Assembly (NCBI RefSeq): GCF_016711335.1
Contig: NZ_JADJTF010000001.1
Coordinates: 434,001 to 498,000 of the forward strand
From: Thiofilum sp.
GTDB lineage: Bacteria; Pseudomonadota; Gammaproteobacteria; Thiotrichales; Thiotrichaceae
DNA length: 64,000 nucleotides
Direction of reading: 5' to 3'
In this document: positions 16,521-25,431 of the stretch, one piece after another
How positions within the stretch are numbered: the stretch's first letter is position 1
Layout of the letters: each line of letters begins with the position of its first letter
The notes under the pieces: generated by a model
The model's database searches: none
What the model was told of the DNA's origin: nothing
Seen by the model: the letters and a program-made list of their open reading frames with translations, nothing else
Made by a program: the position numbers and the translations under genes

Positions 16521-17504
16521 GTGAAAGTAATCGGTCGCGCTTTGCGTCAAACTATGATTGGTTTATTACTCGTCCTTAGCCCTACCCTCTGGGCGCTCAA
16601 TCATTGGACTGATAGCATCTTTACGCCTCCGCGCCGACCTTTACTACCCTATCATCAAGAGCGCCTGAATAATCCCACTCACTTTGCGCTCAAGATTCAA
16701 AGCTATACCTGTTTACAAGGTAAAGCACCGTGTTTAGTCGTAGAAAGTGATCCACGTTATATTAGTAATATTGGTAAGCGCATTCGCCAACAAGTCGCTA
16801 GTAAACAAGCTATAGCCCCCTACGGAAAAATATTAGGCACAGTGGTGCTACTACATGGACGTAAAGGACGCAAAGAGGATCTCTTACCCGTTGCGGAACG
16901 TTTCGCTGCTTTGGGTTTTCGTTGCTTACTGATTGATTTACCTGCACACGGTGCAAGCCCTATACGTGAAACCTATTTTGGCGCGACGGCTTTTGAACGC
17001 CAATTACCACGATTAGCTTTTGAAGATGCTGCACAACACTTTAATTGGCCCAAGCAACCTGTATTCCTATGGGGCTTATCCATGGGGGGAGCTTTTGCAG
17101 TCGCTGCTGCAAGTGAAGCCCCCGATTATTGGAATAGCTTAATTGTGGTCAGTAGTTTTGATCAGATGGAGCGCATTATGTTGGAAAAAATGCCACAAAG
17201 CTTACAGTTTGCGGGGATCTGGGCGCGAGCGGCAATTGATCAAATTCGACAGCTTAGGGGTAAAACAGTGGTTAGCACTATTACCCCTGCACAGTGGGCA
17301 AAACAAGTACAAACCCCCACTTTGGTGGTACATGGTGATCACGATCAATTAATTGGAGTGCAGCAAGGACGTTCACTTTATGAGGCGGTAGGTAGCTCAC
17401 AAAAACGTTGGGTAACGGTCGCAGGCGCTGGGCATCGCTCGGTATTGTCAACGCCCATGCCTTTATATGCAGAAATGGGAAGTTGGATGCTTAAGCATCT
17501 TTAG
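16521..17504 (+). CDS. secreted alpha/beta hydrolase
   Basis: 327 residues from GTG 16521, chosen because AAAGGGA lies 5 bases upstream and the protein then begins with a signal peptide (MKVIGRALRQ, hydrophobic to about 27). A GTG at 16491 is possible but less likely. The hydrolase fold shows VVLLHGRKGRKED (oxyanion region), the nucleophile elbow GLSMGG, VVHGDHDQLI with the acid Asp, and AGAGHRS with the catalytic His. Substrate unknown; lipase, esterase or peptidase activities are all possible. Its 3' end overlaps the convergent usp gene by 14 bases. Confidence 0.85.
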   Translation: MKVIGRALRQTMIGLLLVLSPTLWALNHWTDSIFTPPRRPLLPYHQERLNNPTHFALKIQSYTCLQGKAPCLVVESDPRYISNIGKRIRQQVASKQAIAPYGKILGTVVLLHGRKGRKEDLLPVAERFAALGFRCLLIDLPAHGASPIRETYFGATAFERQLPRLAFEDAAQHFNWPKQPVFLWGLSMGGAFAVAAASEAPDYWNSLIVVSSFDQMERIMLEKMPQSLQFAGIWARAAIDQIRQLRGKTVVSTITPAQWAKQVQTPTLVVHGDHDQLIGVQQGRSLYEAVGSSQKRWVTVAGAGHRSVLSTPMPLYAEMGSWMLKHL

Positions 17505-17949
17505 GTGCATGCATGACCAGCACATCGCATTTGGCATGCTTTACAATACTCTCTGCGGTAGACCCCATCATAAAGCCTAGCAACCCTTTTCTAGCACTGT
17601 GTCCGGTGATAATCAGATCAATACCATTAGTCTCTACATACTCCATAATGCTGTCATAGGGTAAACCTTCAGCAATTTCGAGTTTAGTTTCAGTACTTAA
17701 GTTTTGTTCTTTAGCTAATTTAGCTAATTGCTGTTGTGTATCTTCAACTAATTTAGCTTGAATTTCAGGCTCTATGGTAATACTAGGTACATCACCAAAC
17801 GCTTGAGCAGTGAGCGGTAGATCTTGTACCACATGCAATAGGCTTAAATGGCTTTGATATTGCGCTGCGAGTTCTTTACCACGATTAATCAAGCGGGCGC
17901 TAACGGGAGAAAAATCAACGGGAATTAAAATATGTTGATACGCTTTCAT
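17491..17949 (-). CDS. universal stress protein UspA family
   Basis: 152 residues, the usual length for a single-domain Usp. It begins YQHILIPVDFS and carries the ATP-binding signature G-x2-G-x9-G-S/T near residues 127-142 (GLLGFMMGSTAESIV), with DVLVMHAP closing the fold. These cytoplasmic dimers are induced by growth arrest or membrane stress. A start at 17949 is supported by AGGAGATTGCC upstream. No clear functional link to neighbours. Confidence 0.92.
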   Translation of the reverse strand: MKAYQHILIPVDFSPVSARLINRGKELAAQYQSHLSLLHVVQDLPLTAQAFGDVPSITIEPEIQAKLVEDTQQQLAKLAKEQNLSTETKLEIAEGLPYDSIMEYVETNGIDLIITGHSARKGLLGFMMGSTAESIVKHAKCDVLVMHAPKDA

Positions 17950-18129
17950 GGCAATCTCCTAGGCTATGGGTAAGAGTAGGCTTTAACTTACTTTCATAGT
18001 ATCGTAATTACCGGAAGAGCCGTAAAGCATTTTCCGAAAGGCTAGGGGATATAAGGCTATCGACGACAGCCGATGAAAGGCAGCACCATAGGCAAGACAC
18101 TGTGTTGTTTTGATAGTATAATCAATCAC

Positions 18130-19233
18130 ATGAAACCCACTACTCACCTCAAAACCCTTAAAGTACGAGTCAAGGATAAACACAAACCTATCCTTGAGCA
18201 AATGGCATTTGAGGTGAATCAAGTCTGGAACGCGGCGAATGAAATCACGGCTCTCTACTCTTTTGTACCAATTCCTGAAGTCGGTTGGGTGCGTAGTAAC
18301 TTTTCCGCCTTTGACCTGCAAAAGCAACTGAAAGGTATCAAGTCCGAACGTGGGTTCATTATTCACTCGACCACCACGCAAGAAGTTATAGCCGCTCACC
18401 ATAAAGCGCGTCGGCAATTCAAAACGGATAAATTGCGTTGGAGAATCTCTAGCGGCTCTAAGCGTTCATTAGGCTGGATACCCTTTAAAACGGGCGCAGC
18501 CAAATGGAAAGGGGGGCAAGTCTATTTTGCGGGGCATTATTTCAAGGTGTGGGATAGCTATGGCTTGTCTCAATACGAGTTTCGTTCAGGTAGCTTTTCC
18601 CAAGACGCACGAGGTCGTTGGTATTTCAATATCGTGGTAGAAATCCCAATCCTCTGCATGGAAACCACCGCTAAAGGGCAAGTGGGTATTGACCTAGGTC
18701 TAAAAGATACCGCTACCTGTAGCAATGGCTTAAAACTGGAATCTAAGCAGTTCTATCGTGAGCTAGAGTCTAAGTTAGGCATAGCCCAGCGTGCTAAGCA
18801 AAAGAAGCGCATCAAAGCGATTCATGCTCAGATTAAAAACCGTCGCTTAAATGCGATTCACCAATTCACCCGTAAAGTCGTTAACGACAACGGCTTAATC
18901 GTCATTGGCAATGTGAGCAGTTCCGCCCTAGCCCAAACCAAGATGGCTAAATCGGTCTTGGATGCGGGTTGGTTCATGCTCAAAACACAACTGAAATACA
19001 AAGCGAGGGCGCGGTCAGGGGTGTTTATCGAAGTCAATGAATCGTACACTACCCAAGTCTGTTCGTGTTGCGGCTGTATCAGCTCCAACAGTCCGAAAGG
19101 TAGAGCAGGTTTGCGAATCAGAGAATGGTCATGCCCTGAGTGTGGGGTAACGCATGATAGAGATGTCAATGCGGCTAAGAACCTTCTCGCGCTCGGACAT
19201 GAGCGTCTGGCAGCAGGAATCCCCGTCCTTTAG
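18130..19233 (+). CDS. tnpB: TnpB RNA-guided endonuclease (IS200/IS605 OrfB family)
   Basis: 367 residues from ATG 18130; the 19 extra codons upstream lack protein-like content. The C-terminal half shows RuvC-like blocks: VGIDLGLKDT (first Asp), IVIGNVSSSALA, the zinc finger CSCCG...CPECG, and HDRDVNAAKNL (last Asp). In most TnpB proteins the second block has a catalytic Glu (IVIEDL); here it is Gly (IVIGNV), while a Glu occurs in VNESYTTQ just before the zinc finger. A subgroup with a relocated catalytic Glu is known, so the enzyme may still cut DNA. The biological role is biasing retention of the element. Confidence 0.9.
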   Translation: MKPTTHLKTLKVRVKDKHKPILEQMAFEVNQVWNAANEITALYSFVPIPEVGWVRSNFSAFDLQKQLKGIKSERGFIIHSTTTQEVIAAHHKARRQFKTDKLRWRISSGSKRSLGWIPFKTGAAKWKGGQVYFAGHYFKVWDSYGLSQYEFRSGSFSQDARGRWYFNIVVEIPILCMETTAKGQVGIDLGLKDTATCSNGLKLESKQFYRELESKLGIAQRAKQKKRIKAIHAQIKNRRLNAIHQFTRKVVNDNGLIVIGNVSSSALAQTKMAKSVLDAGWFMLKTQLKYKARARSGVFIEVNESYTTQVCSCCGCISSNSPKGRAGLRIREWSCPECGVTHDRDVNAAKNLLALGHERLAAGIPVL

Positions 19234-19250
19234 GGCGAGGAGGATGTCAA
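19210..19250 (+). ncRNA. probable 3' part of the TnpB guide (omega/re) RNA
   Basis: The hairpin at 19221-19240 and the AGGATGTCAA end overlap the tnpB 3' end, where guide RNAs of this family are encoded; the guide would be taken from the flanking DNA after 19250. Inferred from family knowledge and position. The 5' limit of the RNA is unknown. Confidence 0.45.
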
Positions 19251-19321
19251 ACTAAACTACCATGATAAATCTCTAATACTCATCTCGGAGCACAAACTAT
19301 TTGTCATCTACTATCCAGCTA

Positions 19322-20584
19322 TTATAACAACCCTGTGGCGAGCCAAGGTAACCAACTAATTAATCCTATAGCAGTAATAGTAGCTAGTATAAAAGGCAAT
19401 AAGGCTTTAAAAATCTGCGCAGGCGGGGTATTTGTCATGGACGAAGCAACAAATAAACCAGCCCCCACAGGTGGCGTTAATAAGCCTAAAACTAAGGTCA
19501 ATGATACCACTACCCCAAATTGATGCGGGCTAATACCAAACTGTTGTTGTGCTACGGGTAATAATATAGGAACCACTAATATTAACGCAGCAATTCCATC
19601 CAAGACCATGCCTACCAACAACAGTACCCCAACCACAATCAATAAAAACACAAAAGGGTCTTTAGTTTGCTGGGCAATTAAAGCGGCGGCTGTTTGAGGT
19701 ACTTGTTCATATACGATGACCCAGCCAAACAAGCCTGCTGTGGCTATCAGTACTAGTACCATACTGGAATTAATAGCAGTACGTTTTAGCACATCAAATA
19801 AATGTGAAAACTGAAAGTCCTTATAAACATACTTACCAATTAATAATGATGCAATAGAAGCTAAAGCGGCAGATTCAGTAGGAGTTGCTAAGCCCGTCAT
19901 AATACTACCAATAATAATTAAAGGTACTAAGCCTGCGGGAATTCCCATTAATAAATAGTTTTTACGTTGTTCGCTTGTAGGCCATTCACCCTTTGGATAT
20001 TGATGCACTAAACCTACTAAGGCAATAACGATAAAAAATAACCCTGCCATTAATAGACCAGGTAAAATACCTGCAATAAACATTTCAGCAATAGGAACTT
20101 GGGCTAATACCCCAAATAGCACGAAAATCATAGAAGGCGGAATAATGGGGGAAAGTAAACCACCTGCTGCGGTAATAGCCGTAGAAAAAGGTTTATTATA
20201 GCCTTCCTTTTCCATCTCCGGAACCATTGCTTTAGACATAATGGCAATTTGTGCCACTGCCGACCCCATAATAGAAGCCATCATCATATTAGCTGCTAAA
20301 TTAATATAGGCTAAGCCTCCATAAAACCCTCCTACAAAAACACGAGCCACATTAATTAGACGCTTCGTTAACCCCCCTTCATTCATTAATTCCCCTGTCA
20401 ACATAAATAAGGGAATAGCTAATAAACCGTAGCTTTCTAGTGCTGAGAATAATTGCTGTGAATAAGAGTCGAGTAGTACTAAATTACCAGAGGAAAAAAT
20501 ATACCATAATGCGGTGAGCGCTAGTACTAAGGCAATAGGAATACCTAAAAACAGTAATGATAAGAAAACAATAAAAGTACTCAT
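19322..20584 (-). CDS. dctM: TRAP transporter large permease, DctM family
   Basis: 420 residues, about 12 transmembrane segments, with the DctM-type blocks GELMNEGGLTKRLI, SAVAQIAIMSKAMVPEM and PTESAALA. It forms the sodium-driven transport channel together with the small subunit. The start codon overlaps the stop of the dctQ-like gene by 4 bases, so the two are translationally coupled. It is the last gene of a dctP-dctQ-dctM set that lies beside and on the same strand as antABC, which suggests import of an aromatic acid such as anthranilate. Confidence 0.93.
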   Translation of the reverse strand: MSTFIVFLSLLFLGIPIALVLALTALWYIFSSGNLVLLDSYSQQLFSALESYGLLAIPLFMLTGELMNEGGLTKRLINVARVFVGGFYGGLAYINLAANMMMASIMGSAVAQIAIMSKAMVPEMEKEGYNKPFSTAITAAGGLLSPIIPPSMIFVLFGVLAQVPIAEMFIAGILPGLLMAGLFFIVIALVGLVHQYPKGEWPTSEQRKNYLLMGIPAGLVPLIIIGSIMTGLATPTESAALASIASLLIGKYVYKDFQFSHLFDVLKRTAINSSMVLVLIATAGLFGWVIVYEQVPQTAAALIAQQTKDPFVFLLIVVGVLLLVGMVLDGIAALILVVPILLPVAQQQFGISPHQFGVVVSLTLVLGLLTPPVGAGLFVASSMTNTPPAQIFKALLPFILATITAIGLISWLPWLATGLL

Positions 20585-21129
20585 ATTGACTCCTCCAGAT
20601 GAGGATGTGGGGTGTGTACCGGGCTTAATAAATTAGTTAAAGCATGGAGAGTCAAGGAAATAGATACCCATACTAAGGGTAACCATACCCAAATCTTTTT
20701 AATACCAAGTGTATTCGTATTTTCTGAATAGATAAAATTAAAAGTACTTGATTGAAAAGTCTCAATATTAAAACCCGAATGTGCAAAGCTCCAGAGACTC
20801 AGCCAACGGAATGTAAGTACTAATAAGGTTACCCCGAACACCAACACCATGAAGTCAATTAAAATACCTGTATATTTTTTTAAGGTGTGAGGTAAAACAT
20901 CTATTAACAAGGTAACAGCAATACCTTCGCGTTTTTTCAAAATAGCGGCAGTAGTAATTAAAGTCATCCATACCATACAGTAAATAGCTAATTCGTCTAC
21001 CCAATAGAGCGCTTGACCTATAGTACGACTAACAATATTTAAGATAATCAGTAAAGTCACGGCTCCCGCTAAAATTGCACCTATAGCAATTTCTATCTGA
21101 GCTATTTTATCTGAAAGAATCTTTAGCAT
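20581..21129 (-). CDS. dctQ: TRAP transporter small permease, DctQ family
   Basis: 182 residues with four predicted transmembrane helices, beginning with IAQIEIAIGAILAGAVTLLI and including ALYWVDELAIYCMVWMTL, the typical DctQ region. It partners the large permease encoded immediately downstream. A longer-than-usual loop lies around residues 105-140. Its start is preceded by AAAGGAGCC. It completes a three-component TRAP importer with the adjacent binding protein. Confidence 0.9.
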   Translation of the reverse strand: MLKILSDKIAQIEIAIGAILAGAVTLLIILNIVSRTIGQALYWVDELAIYCMVWMTLITTAAILKKREGIAVTLLIDVLPHTLKKYTGILIDFMVLVFGVTLLVLTFRWLSLWSFAHSGFNIETFQSSTFNFIYSENTNTLGIKKIWVWLPLVWVSISLTLHALTNLLSPVHTPHPHLEESI

Positions 21130-21188
21130 AATGGCTCCTTTGCCTAATGCAGTACGCTTAAGTGCTGCATTATTTGACAGAGTGAATA

Positions 21189-22178
21189 TTACTGAGCCTT
21201 AGCTTTTTCAGCCGCTTGTTTTAAAGTATCTAAAGCTCCTTTAGATTTTTCTTTCCACATAGCTTCCCACTTACTGACAACATCATTAAATACAGCACGA
21301 TCTGCCTCTGTAACCGTTAACTTTAAATCGCGTAATTGCTTTTCCTGATCTTTTTCTTGAGCTGCAAATTTTTCAATGACTTTATCTAAATGAGCTTTCA
21401 TTAGCGTTTGAATTAACTGCTTATCTTCATCACTTAATTGTGCCCATACTTTACCAGATACTACACCAATCATAGGAAACATCATATGATTAGAAATCAT
21501 TAAATTGTCGGCACGCTCATAAAACTTCAATACTAAAATAGAGTCGAAGTCCATATCTAATGCATCCACTTGACCATTAGCTAGTGCGTCATAAACAGCG
21601 GGTAAGGGTAAAGGTGTGGGAGCTGCACCAATTTCATTGTAAAAATCTTTAATCGGCTCAAAAGGTGTAATACGGATTTTTTTACCTTTAATATCTTCAG
21701 GTCCTTTTACCGCAGAACGACTGAGTACTTGACGCATACCCGCCATAGCATACCCCACACCTACTACCCCTGCTTTAGCGGGTAATTCACCGAGCAGTTT
21801 TGTGGCCTCTTCAGATTTTAATAATTTAGCGGCTTGATCAATATTATCAACTAGAAAAGGGGCATAAAAAGCACCAAACTCTGGTACACGATTAGAAATT
21901 TCAGCTAAGGTTAAAAACCCCATATCTAAAGCGCCTGTTTGCAATTGTTGCATCATTTGCGCTTCATTACCTAATTGCTGTGCTGGAAATACGGCAAGCT
22001 TATGTTTACCACTCGATTTTTCTTCTAATTCTTTACCAAACTCTTGAGCGGTAAGCGTCCAAATATGGTTAGGTGGAGTAATTAAACCAATACGAAAATC
22101 TTTAGCTTGTGCGGCGGTAGTCGTTAAAATGCTGGCAGCAATGGCAACCGTAACAGCCATTTTCTTTAAAAAGGTCAT
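21189..22178 (-). CDS. dctP: TRAP transporter periplasmic substrate-binding protein, DctP family
   Basis: 329 residues with a signal peptide (about 1-25, ending AAQA-KD). The fold markers are LITPPNHIWTLTAQEFGKEL, FPAQQLGNEAQMMQQLQTGALDMGF, the conserved Arg in KKIRITPFEP, and NGQVDALDMDFDSI. It captures an organic acid in the periplasm and delivers it to DctQM. First gene of the importer, 73 bases downstream of antC, probably on the same transcript. The ligand is inferred to be an aromatic carboxylate from context only. Confidence 0.92.
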   Translation of the reverse strand: MTFLKKMAVTVAIAASILTTTAAQAKDFRIGLITPPNHIWTLTAQEFGKELEEKSSGKHKLAVFPAQQLGNEAQMMQQLQTGALDMGFLTLAEISNRVPEFGAFYAPFLVDNIDQAAKLLKSEEATKLLGELPAKAGVVGVGYAMAGMRQVLSRSAVKGPEDIKGKKIRITPFEPIKDFYNEIGAAPTPLPLPAVYDALANGQVDALDMDFDSILVLKFYERADNLMISNHMMFPMIGVVSGKVWAQLSDEDKQLIQTLMKAHLDKVIEKFAAQEKDQEKQLRDLKLTVTEADRAVFNDVVSKWEAMWKEKSKGALDTLKQAAEKAKAQ

Positions 22179-22251
22179 TGAAATTCTCCTCCAAGAGATA
22201 CTTTACTTTATACAGGTCTAGATGGGTTTAGTTTGCAATCAATAACTATAA

Positions 22252-23265
22252 TTAGCTAGAAACAAATTTTTCAAAAAATAATTGATGCTCAGCTACCTTA
22301 GCATTTTCCAACCACGTTTTGGTAGCTTCAATCATGCCTGGTGGCCCGCATAAATAAGCATCAAACGGTTGTTTCATAAACTCAGGTTTAAACACGTCAC
22401 ACACTACCCCTTTTTGACCTTGCCACTGCTCGGAGGGGTGCATCACAGCAATGGAATAATCAAAATGAGGAAGCTGGTTTTTGTACTCAGCTAAACGAGC
22501 TAATTCGCTTAAATCGGCTTCGTAATTCACGCCGTAGGACAAATGAATCGGCTGACTACAGCCGCCTTTTTGCACAAAACTATCCAGCATGGCTAAGAAT
22601 GCAGAGAGTCCAGTACCGCCTGCTACCATCATCAAGGGGCGTTCGATTTTGCGTAAATAGAACACACCTAGCGGTGCTTCAAACTGGATTTTGTCCCCCA
22701 CTTTTGCTCGCTCGCGCAAGTAGTCACTCATAACGCCACTGGGCAATAAACGAATAAGAAAACGTAAAGTACCTGCTTGCGCCGAGGCATTTGCAAACGA
22801 GTATGCTCGCCATTGATCGGTATCAGGTACTTGAATACGGGCGTATTGTCCGGGCAAGAATTTCAAGGCTTTAGCTGCATCATCCAATTGCAGCTCTAAA
22901 AGCGCGGCGGCTTCAGATACCTTTTCTACTTTACTGACCGTTGCTGAGTAGGTCTTAGTACTAGTACTACTAATGGTGGAATCAATATCAAAGTAGAACG
23001 TACCATCACTTTTAAGACGCGTTTGGCATGCTAAAATGTGACCTTTTGCCAACTCCGCTTCGGTTAAAGCCTCCTCGTCCACATACTCCAATTCGACTTT
23101 GCCCGATTCACACACGCCGCGACAGGTAGCACAAACTCCTTCGCGACAATCAACTGGTAATTGCACACCCTGACGCCTTGCAGCATCCATCAATAACTCA
23201 TTAGGGCGTACTTCAATATGGGCGGTTTTACCATCCCGAAACACTATGGTCGCAGCGTGTGTCAT
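22252..23265 (-). CDS. antC: anthranilate 1,2-dioxygenase electron-transfer component
   Basis: 337 residues. The N-terminal plant-type [2Fe-2S] domain has DCREGVCATCRG and the later Cys in ILACQTR. Then come an FAD domain with RAYSFANA and an NAD-binding part with MVAGGTGLSAF and CGPPGM. It passes electrons from NADH to the Rieske oxygenase. Third gene of antABC, 9 bases after antB. The same architecture serves benzoate dioxygenase (BenC), and the choice of AntC rests on the large subunit and gene context. Confidence 0.88.
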   Translation of the reverse strand: MTHAATIVFRDGKTAHIEVRPNELLMDAARRQGVQLPVDCREGVCATCRGVCESGKVELEYVDEEALTEAELAKGHILACQTRLKSDGTFYFDIDSTISSTSTKTYSATVSKVEKVSEAAALLELQLDDAAKALKFLPGQYARIQVPDTDQWRAYSFANASAQAGTLRFLIRLLPSGVMSDYLRERAKVGDKIQFEAPLGVFYLRKIERPLMMVAGGTGLSAFLAMLDSFVQKGGCSQPIHLSYGVNYEADLSELARLAEYKNQLPHFDYSIAVMHPSEQWQGQKGVVCDVFKPEFMKQPFDAYLCGPPGMIEATKTWLENAKVAEHQLFFEKFVSS

Positions 23266-23274
23266 AGCGCCCCC

Positions 23275-23760
23275 TTAGACGTGATAGAAGTCAAACACAG
23301 AGTCAATTTTGTCATTTTGGACAATGACTTGCTTATAGGTAATGCGCCAATCTGCCCCTTCGGTTTTGAGCTTACATTTAGCGTGCCCAAAGAAATGTGC
23401 ACTTTCACCAAAGCGGTAATAATGCGTCACCCAGTTATAATGGACTTCGACCTCATCATTATTTAAGTCGGTATAACGCACATTGCTAATCATATGCAAA
23501 GTACGCGGCATAGGATTAGAGGCGGCGGATTTTCCAGTACGAATCCGAAACACCCGATCTTCCAAGCCATCACGATTAGGATAATAGAGCAATGACATTT
23601 CCTTTTTAGGATTAGTACCATGTACATGTTCTGACTTCCATTGTGGAATGTGATACTCAGCTTCTGGAGCATATTGCTCTAAGTAATTATCCCAATCTTG
23701 CGCATCACAGTAGGCGGATAATTGATATAAAAACTGTTCAATGGCATGTTGTTTATTCAT
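23275..23760 (-). CDS. antB: anthranilate 1,2-dioxygenase small (beta) subunit
   Basis: 161 residues, the usual size of ring-hydroxylating dioxygenase beta subunits (NTF2-like fold). Visible blocks are EQFLYQLSAYCDAQDWDNYL, EDRVFRIRTGKSA and HMISNVRY. It has no catalytic residues of its own and builds the alpha3beta3 hexamer with AntA. It starts 4 bases after the antA stop, so it is translationally coupled. Confidence 0.88.
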   Translation of the reverse strand: MNKQHAIEQFLYQLSAYCDAQDWDNYLEQYAPEAEYHIPQWKSEHVHGTNPKKEMSLLYYPNRDGLEDRVFRIRTGKSAASNPMPRTLHMISNVRYTDLNNDEVEVHYNWVTHYYRFGESAHFFGHAKCKLKTEGADWRITYKQVIVQNDKIDSVFDFYHV

Positions 23761-23763
23761 GGC

Positions 23764-25152
23764 TTAACCTTCCTGCTCAGCGCGTGCTTTTTTATCTAAT
23801 CCCGCCAACATTTGCTGTTGCCATGCACTATGTTGATTGACGAACAAACCTTCATGGGTAAATTCACGTCCAGTAATCACGGGTTGAATACCGAGTACTT
23901 CAGTATTTTTAGACGTACCATAATTCCAAGTGTCCGAACCGCGCGAAATATCATTCCATTCACCCAACCGTGCTTCAAAGCCACGCTGTGCTTCACGGAA
24001 TTCAACTAAATCATCGGGAGTACCCATGCCGGACACATTGAAAAAGTCCTCAAATTGGCGAATGCGGCTTTCGCGTGCCTTGTCTGATTCACCCTTCACA
24101 CCTAAACAGAAACTATGAATTTCGGTTTTATTCCAAGCGACAGGACGAATCACGCGCAATTGCGAACTGATTTGATCCATAAAGAATAAGCTGGGATAAA
24201 TATTAAGATTACGCAGACGGTGCATCGTCCATTCAGCCCGCTCTTTGGGTAACTTTTCCAATAAACGTGGCATCACATCCTTGTAACCCGGACGTACTTC
24301 AGGATTAGGCATATCGCTAAAGAGTAAACTATGCCCATTTTTGAAGGAGAACCAGCCATCATCGGTGTCTTTATCACCTGCACCTAATTTGGAGTAGTCG
24401 AGAATTTCTTTAGCGCTTCCTGCTTTTTGGGCATTCACTTCTTGACGGTGTTGTACGGTACTCACGTAGTTGTAATGCACGGTGCTAACGTGATAACCGT
24501 CTAAGCCATTTTCATTTTGCAGTTTCCAATTACCTTTGAAAGTGTAACTAGAACTACCGGGTACTACTTCTAATTCTCCCGTTGGTGATTGCTCTACCAT
24601 CATGTCAAAGAACAATTTGGCATCACCCAAAAAGTCTTCGAGGCTCACCGTAGATTCACGATCTAAGCTAATGAATATAAAGCCTTTATAACTAGCTACC
24701 CGCGCTTGAGGTAAACCATATTTGGATTTATCAAAGCAATCCGCATATTCAGACGGAGCTTTAACTTTGACCAAACGTCCATCCGATTTGTAACACCACG
24801 CATGGAAGGAACAGGTAAAGGTGGATTGATTACCTTGTGTGGTACGTACTAGCGTAGTACCCCGATGCTGACACGCATTAGACAATGCATATAGCTCACC
24901 CTTAGCATCACGCGTAATGATCATGGGCTGGCGTCCCGCCTGCATGGTGTAGTAGTCGTGAGGATTAGGAATTTGGCTTTCGTGACACGCGTAAATCCAT
25001 TGTTTCTCGAAGATTAATTCCATTTCGAGATCAAATAATTCAGGGGTAGTGAACATTTCACGCCGCACGCGAAATACGCCATCATCAAGACGAAAATCAG
25101 TGCAATTTTGGACAAATGCTTTCCAGTCATCCACGTTTCTTGTGGTACTCAT
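23764..25152 (-). CDS. antA: anthranilate 1,2-dioxygenase large (alpha) subunit
   Basis: 462 residues from ATG 25152, preceded by AGGAGG at 7 bases; a TTG at 25167 would include the ribosome binding site. The Rieske centre is CQHRG...CSFHAWCY, and the mononuclear iron site is NGLDGYHVSTVHYNYV plus a later Asp. Several blocks match anthranilate rather than benzoate dioxygenases (EKQWIYACHESQIPN, FHAWCYKSDGRLVKVKAP, SPTGELEV). AntABC converts anthranilate to catechol, CO2 and ammonia in one step. No benD-type cis-diol dehydrogenase is present, consistent with this. Expression is likely controlled by the divergent AraC-family gene. Confidence 0.87.
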   Translation of the reverse strand: MSTTRNVDDWKAFVQNCTDFRLDDGVFRVRREMFTTPELFDLEMELIFEKQWIYACHESQIPNPHDYYTMQAGRQPMIITRDAKGELYALSNACQHRGTTLVRTTQGNQSTFTCSFHAWCYKSDGRLVKVKAPSEYADCFDKSKYGLPQARVASYKGFIFISLDRESTVSLEDFLGDAKLFFDMMVEQSPTGELEVVPGSSSYTFKGNWKLQNENGLDGYHVSTVHYNYVSTVQHRQEVNAQKAGSAKEILDYSKLGAGDKDTDDGWFSFKNGHSLLFSDMPNPEVRPGYKDVMPRLLEKLPKERAEWTMHRLRNLNIYPSLFFMDQISSQLRVIRPVAWNKTEIHSFCLGVKGESDKARESRIRQFEDFFNVSGMGTPDDLVEFREAQRGFEARLGEWNDISRGSDTWNYGTSKNTEVLGIQPVITGREFTHEGLFVNQHSAWQQQMLAGLDKKARAEQEG

Positions 25153-25431
25153 GGCTCCTCCTAGCAATCTTTTGTAGTGTGTTTTTTCAGTCTAGACTGG
25201 AAAGTTTGCGTTTGAATATGCAGTTTTTTGGCAAACGCTATCCACTTTTAAGATTTATAGGGGTGCTTAAGTCAGGGAATAGGAGTACTTTAGACTCATG
25301 AGCCATTAAACCATTACTGTTTGACAGGACACTGGCGCTTAGCCCTATGATGGCACTACTCAAAAAGGTTATTGTTTTGCAATAGCTTTATGAACAAAGT
25401 GCCTCCTACTCCCACTATTGAAGGACTGAGC
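25153..25431. promoter_or_regulatory. intergenic control region between antA and the AraC-family regulator
   Basis: A 279-bp divergent promoter region. Toward the regulator, TTGACA at 25321 and TATGAT at 25346 form a sigma-70-like pair with a long 19-bp spacer. Nearer antA, the inverted pair TTTGCGTTT (25205) and AAACGC (25233) could bind the regulator. No exact XylS-type TGCA-N6-GGNTA site was seen. Confidence 0.4.

Larger units (their letters stand above)
18130..19250 (+). mobile_element. solitary TnpB element (IS200/IS605-type, no TnpA)
   Basis: The right end is recognisable: a hairpin CCCCGTCC-TTTA-GGGCGAGG at 19221-19240 followed by AGGATGTCAA ending at 19250, a typical IS605-group terminus that overlaps the tnpB stop codon. 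In such elements this region also forms the 3' end of the guide (omega) RNA. The left end is not precisely defined but must lie between 17950 and 18130. No TnpA (Y1 transposase) gene is present, so the element can move only with help in trans. Confidence 0.7.

Noticed and set aside
18073..18129. Nineteen-codon extension of TnpB
   Set aside because: The family starts near MKPTTHLKTLKVRV; the extra codons are probably left-end sequence of the element.
22252..25152. benABC (benzoate dioxygenase)
   Set aside because: The large-subunit blocks fit anthranilate dioxygenases better, no benD follows, and an AraC-type gene is divergent as in ant clusters. Not fully excluded.
25153..25167. Upstream TTG start for antA
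   Set aside because: It would lie within the AGGAGG ribosome binding site of the ATG at 25152.
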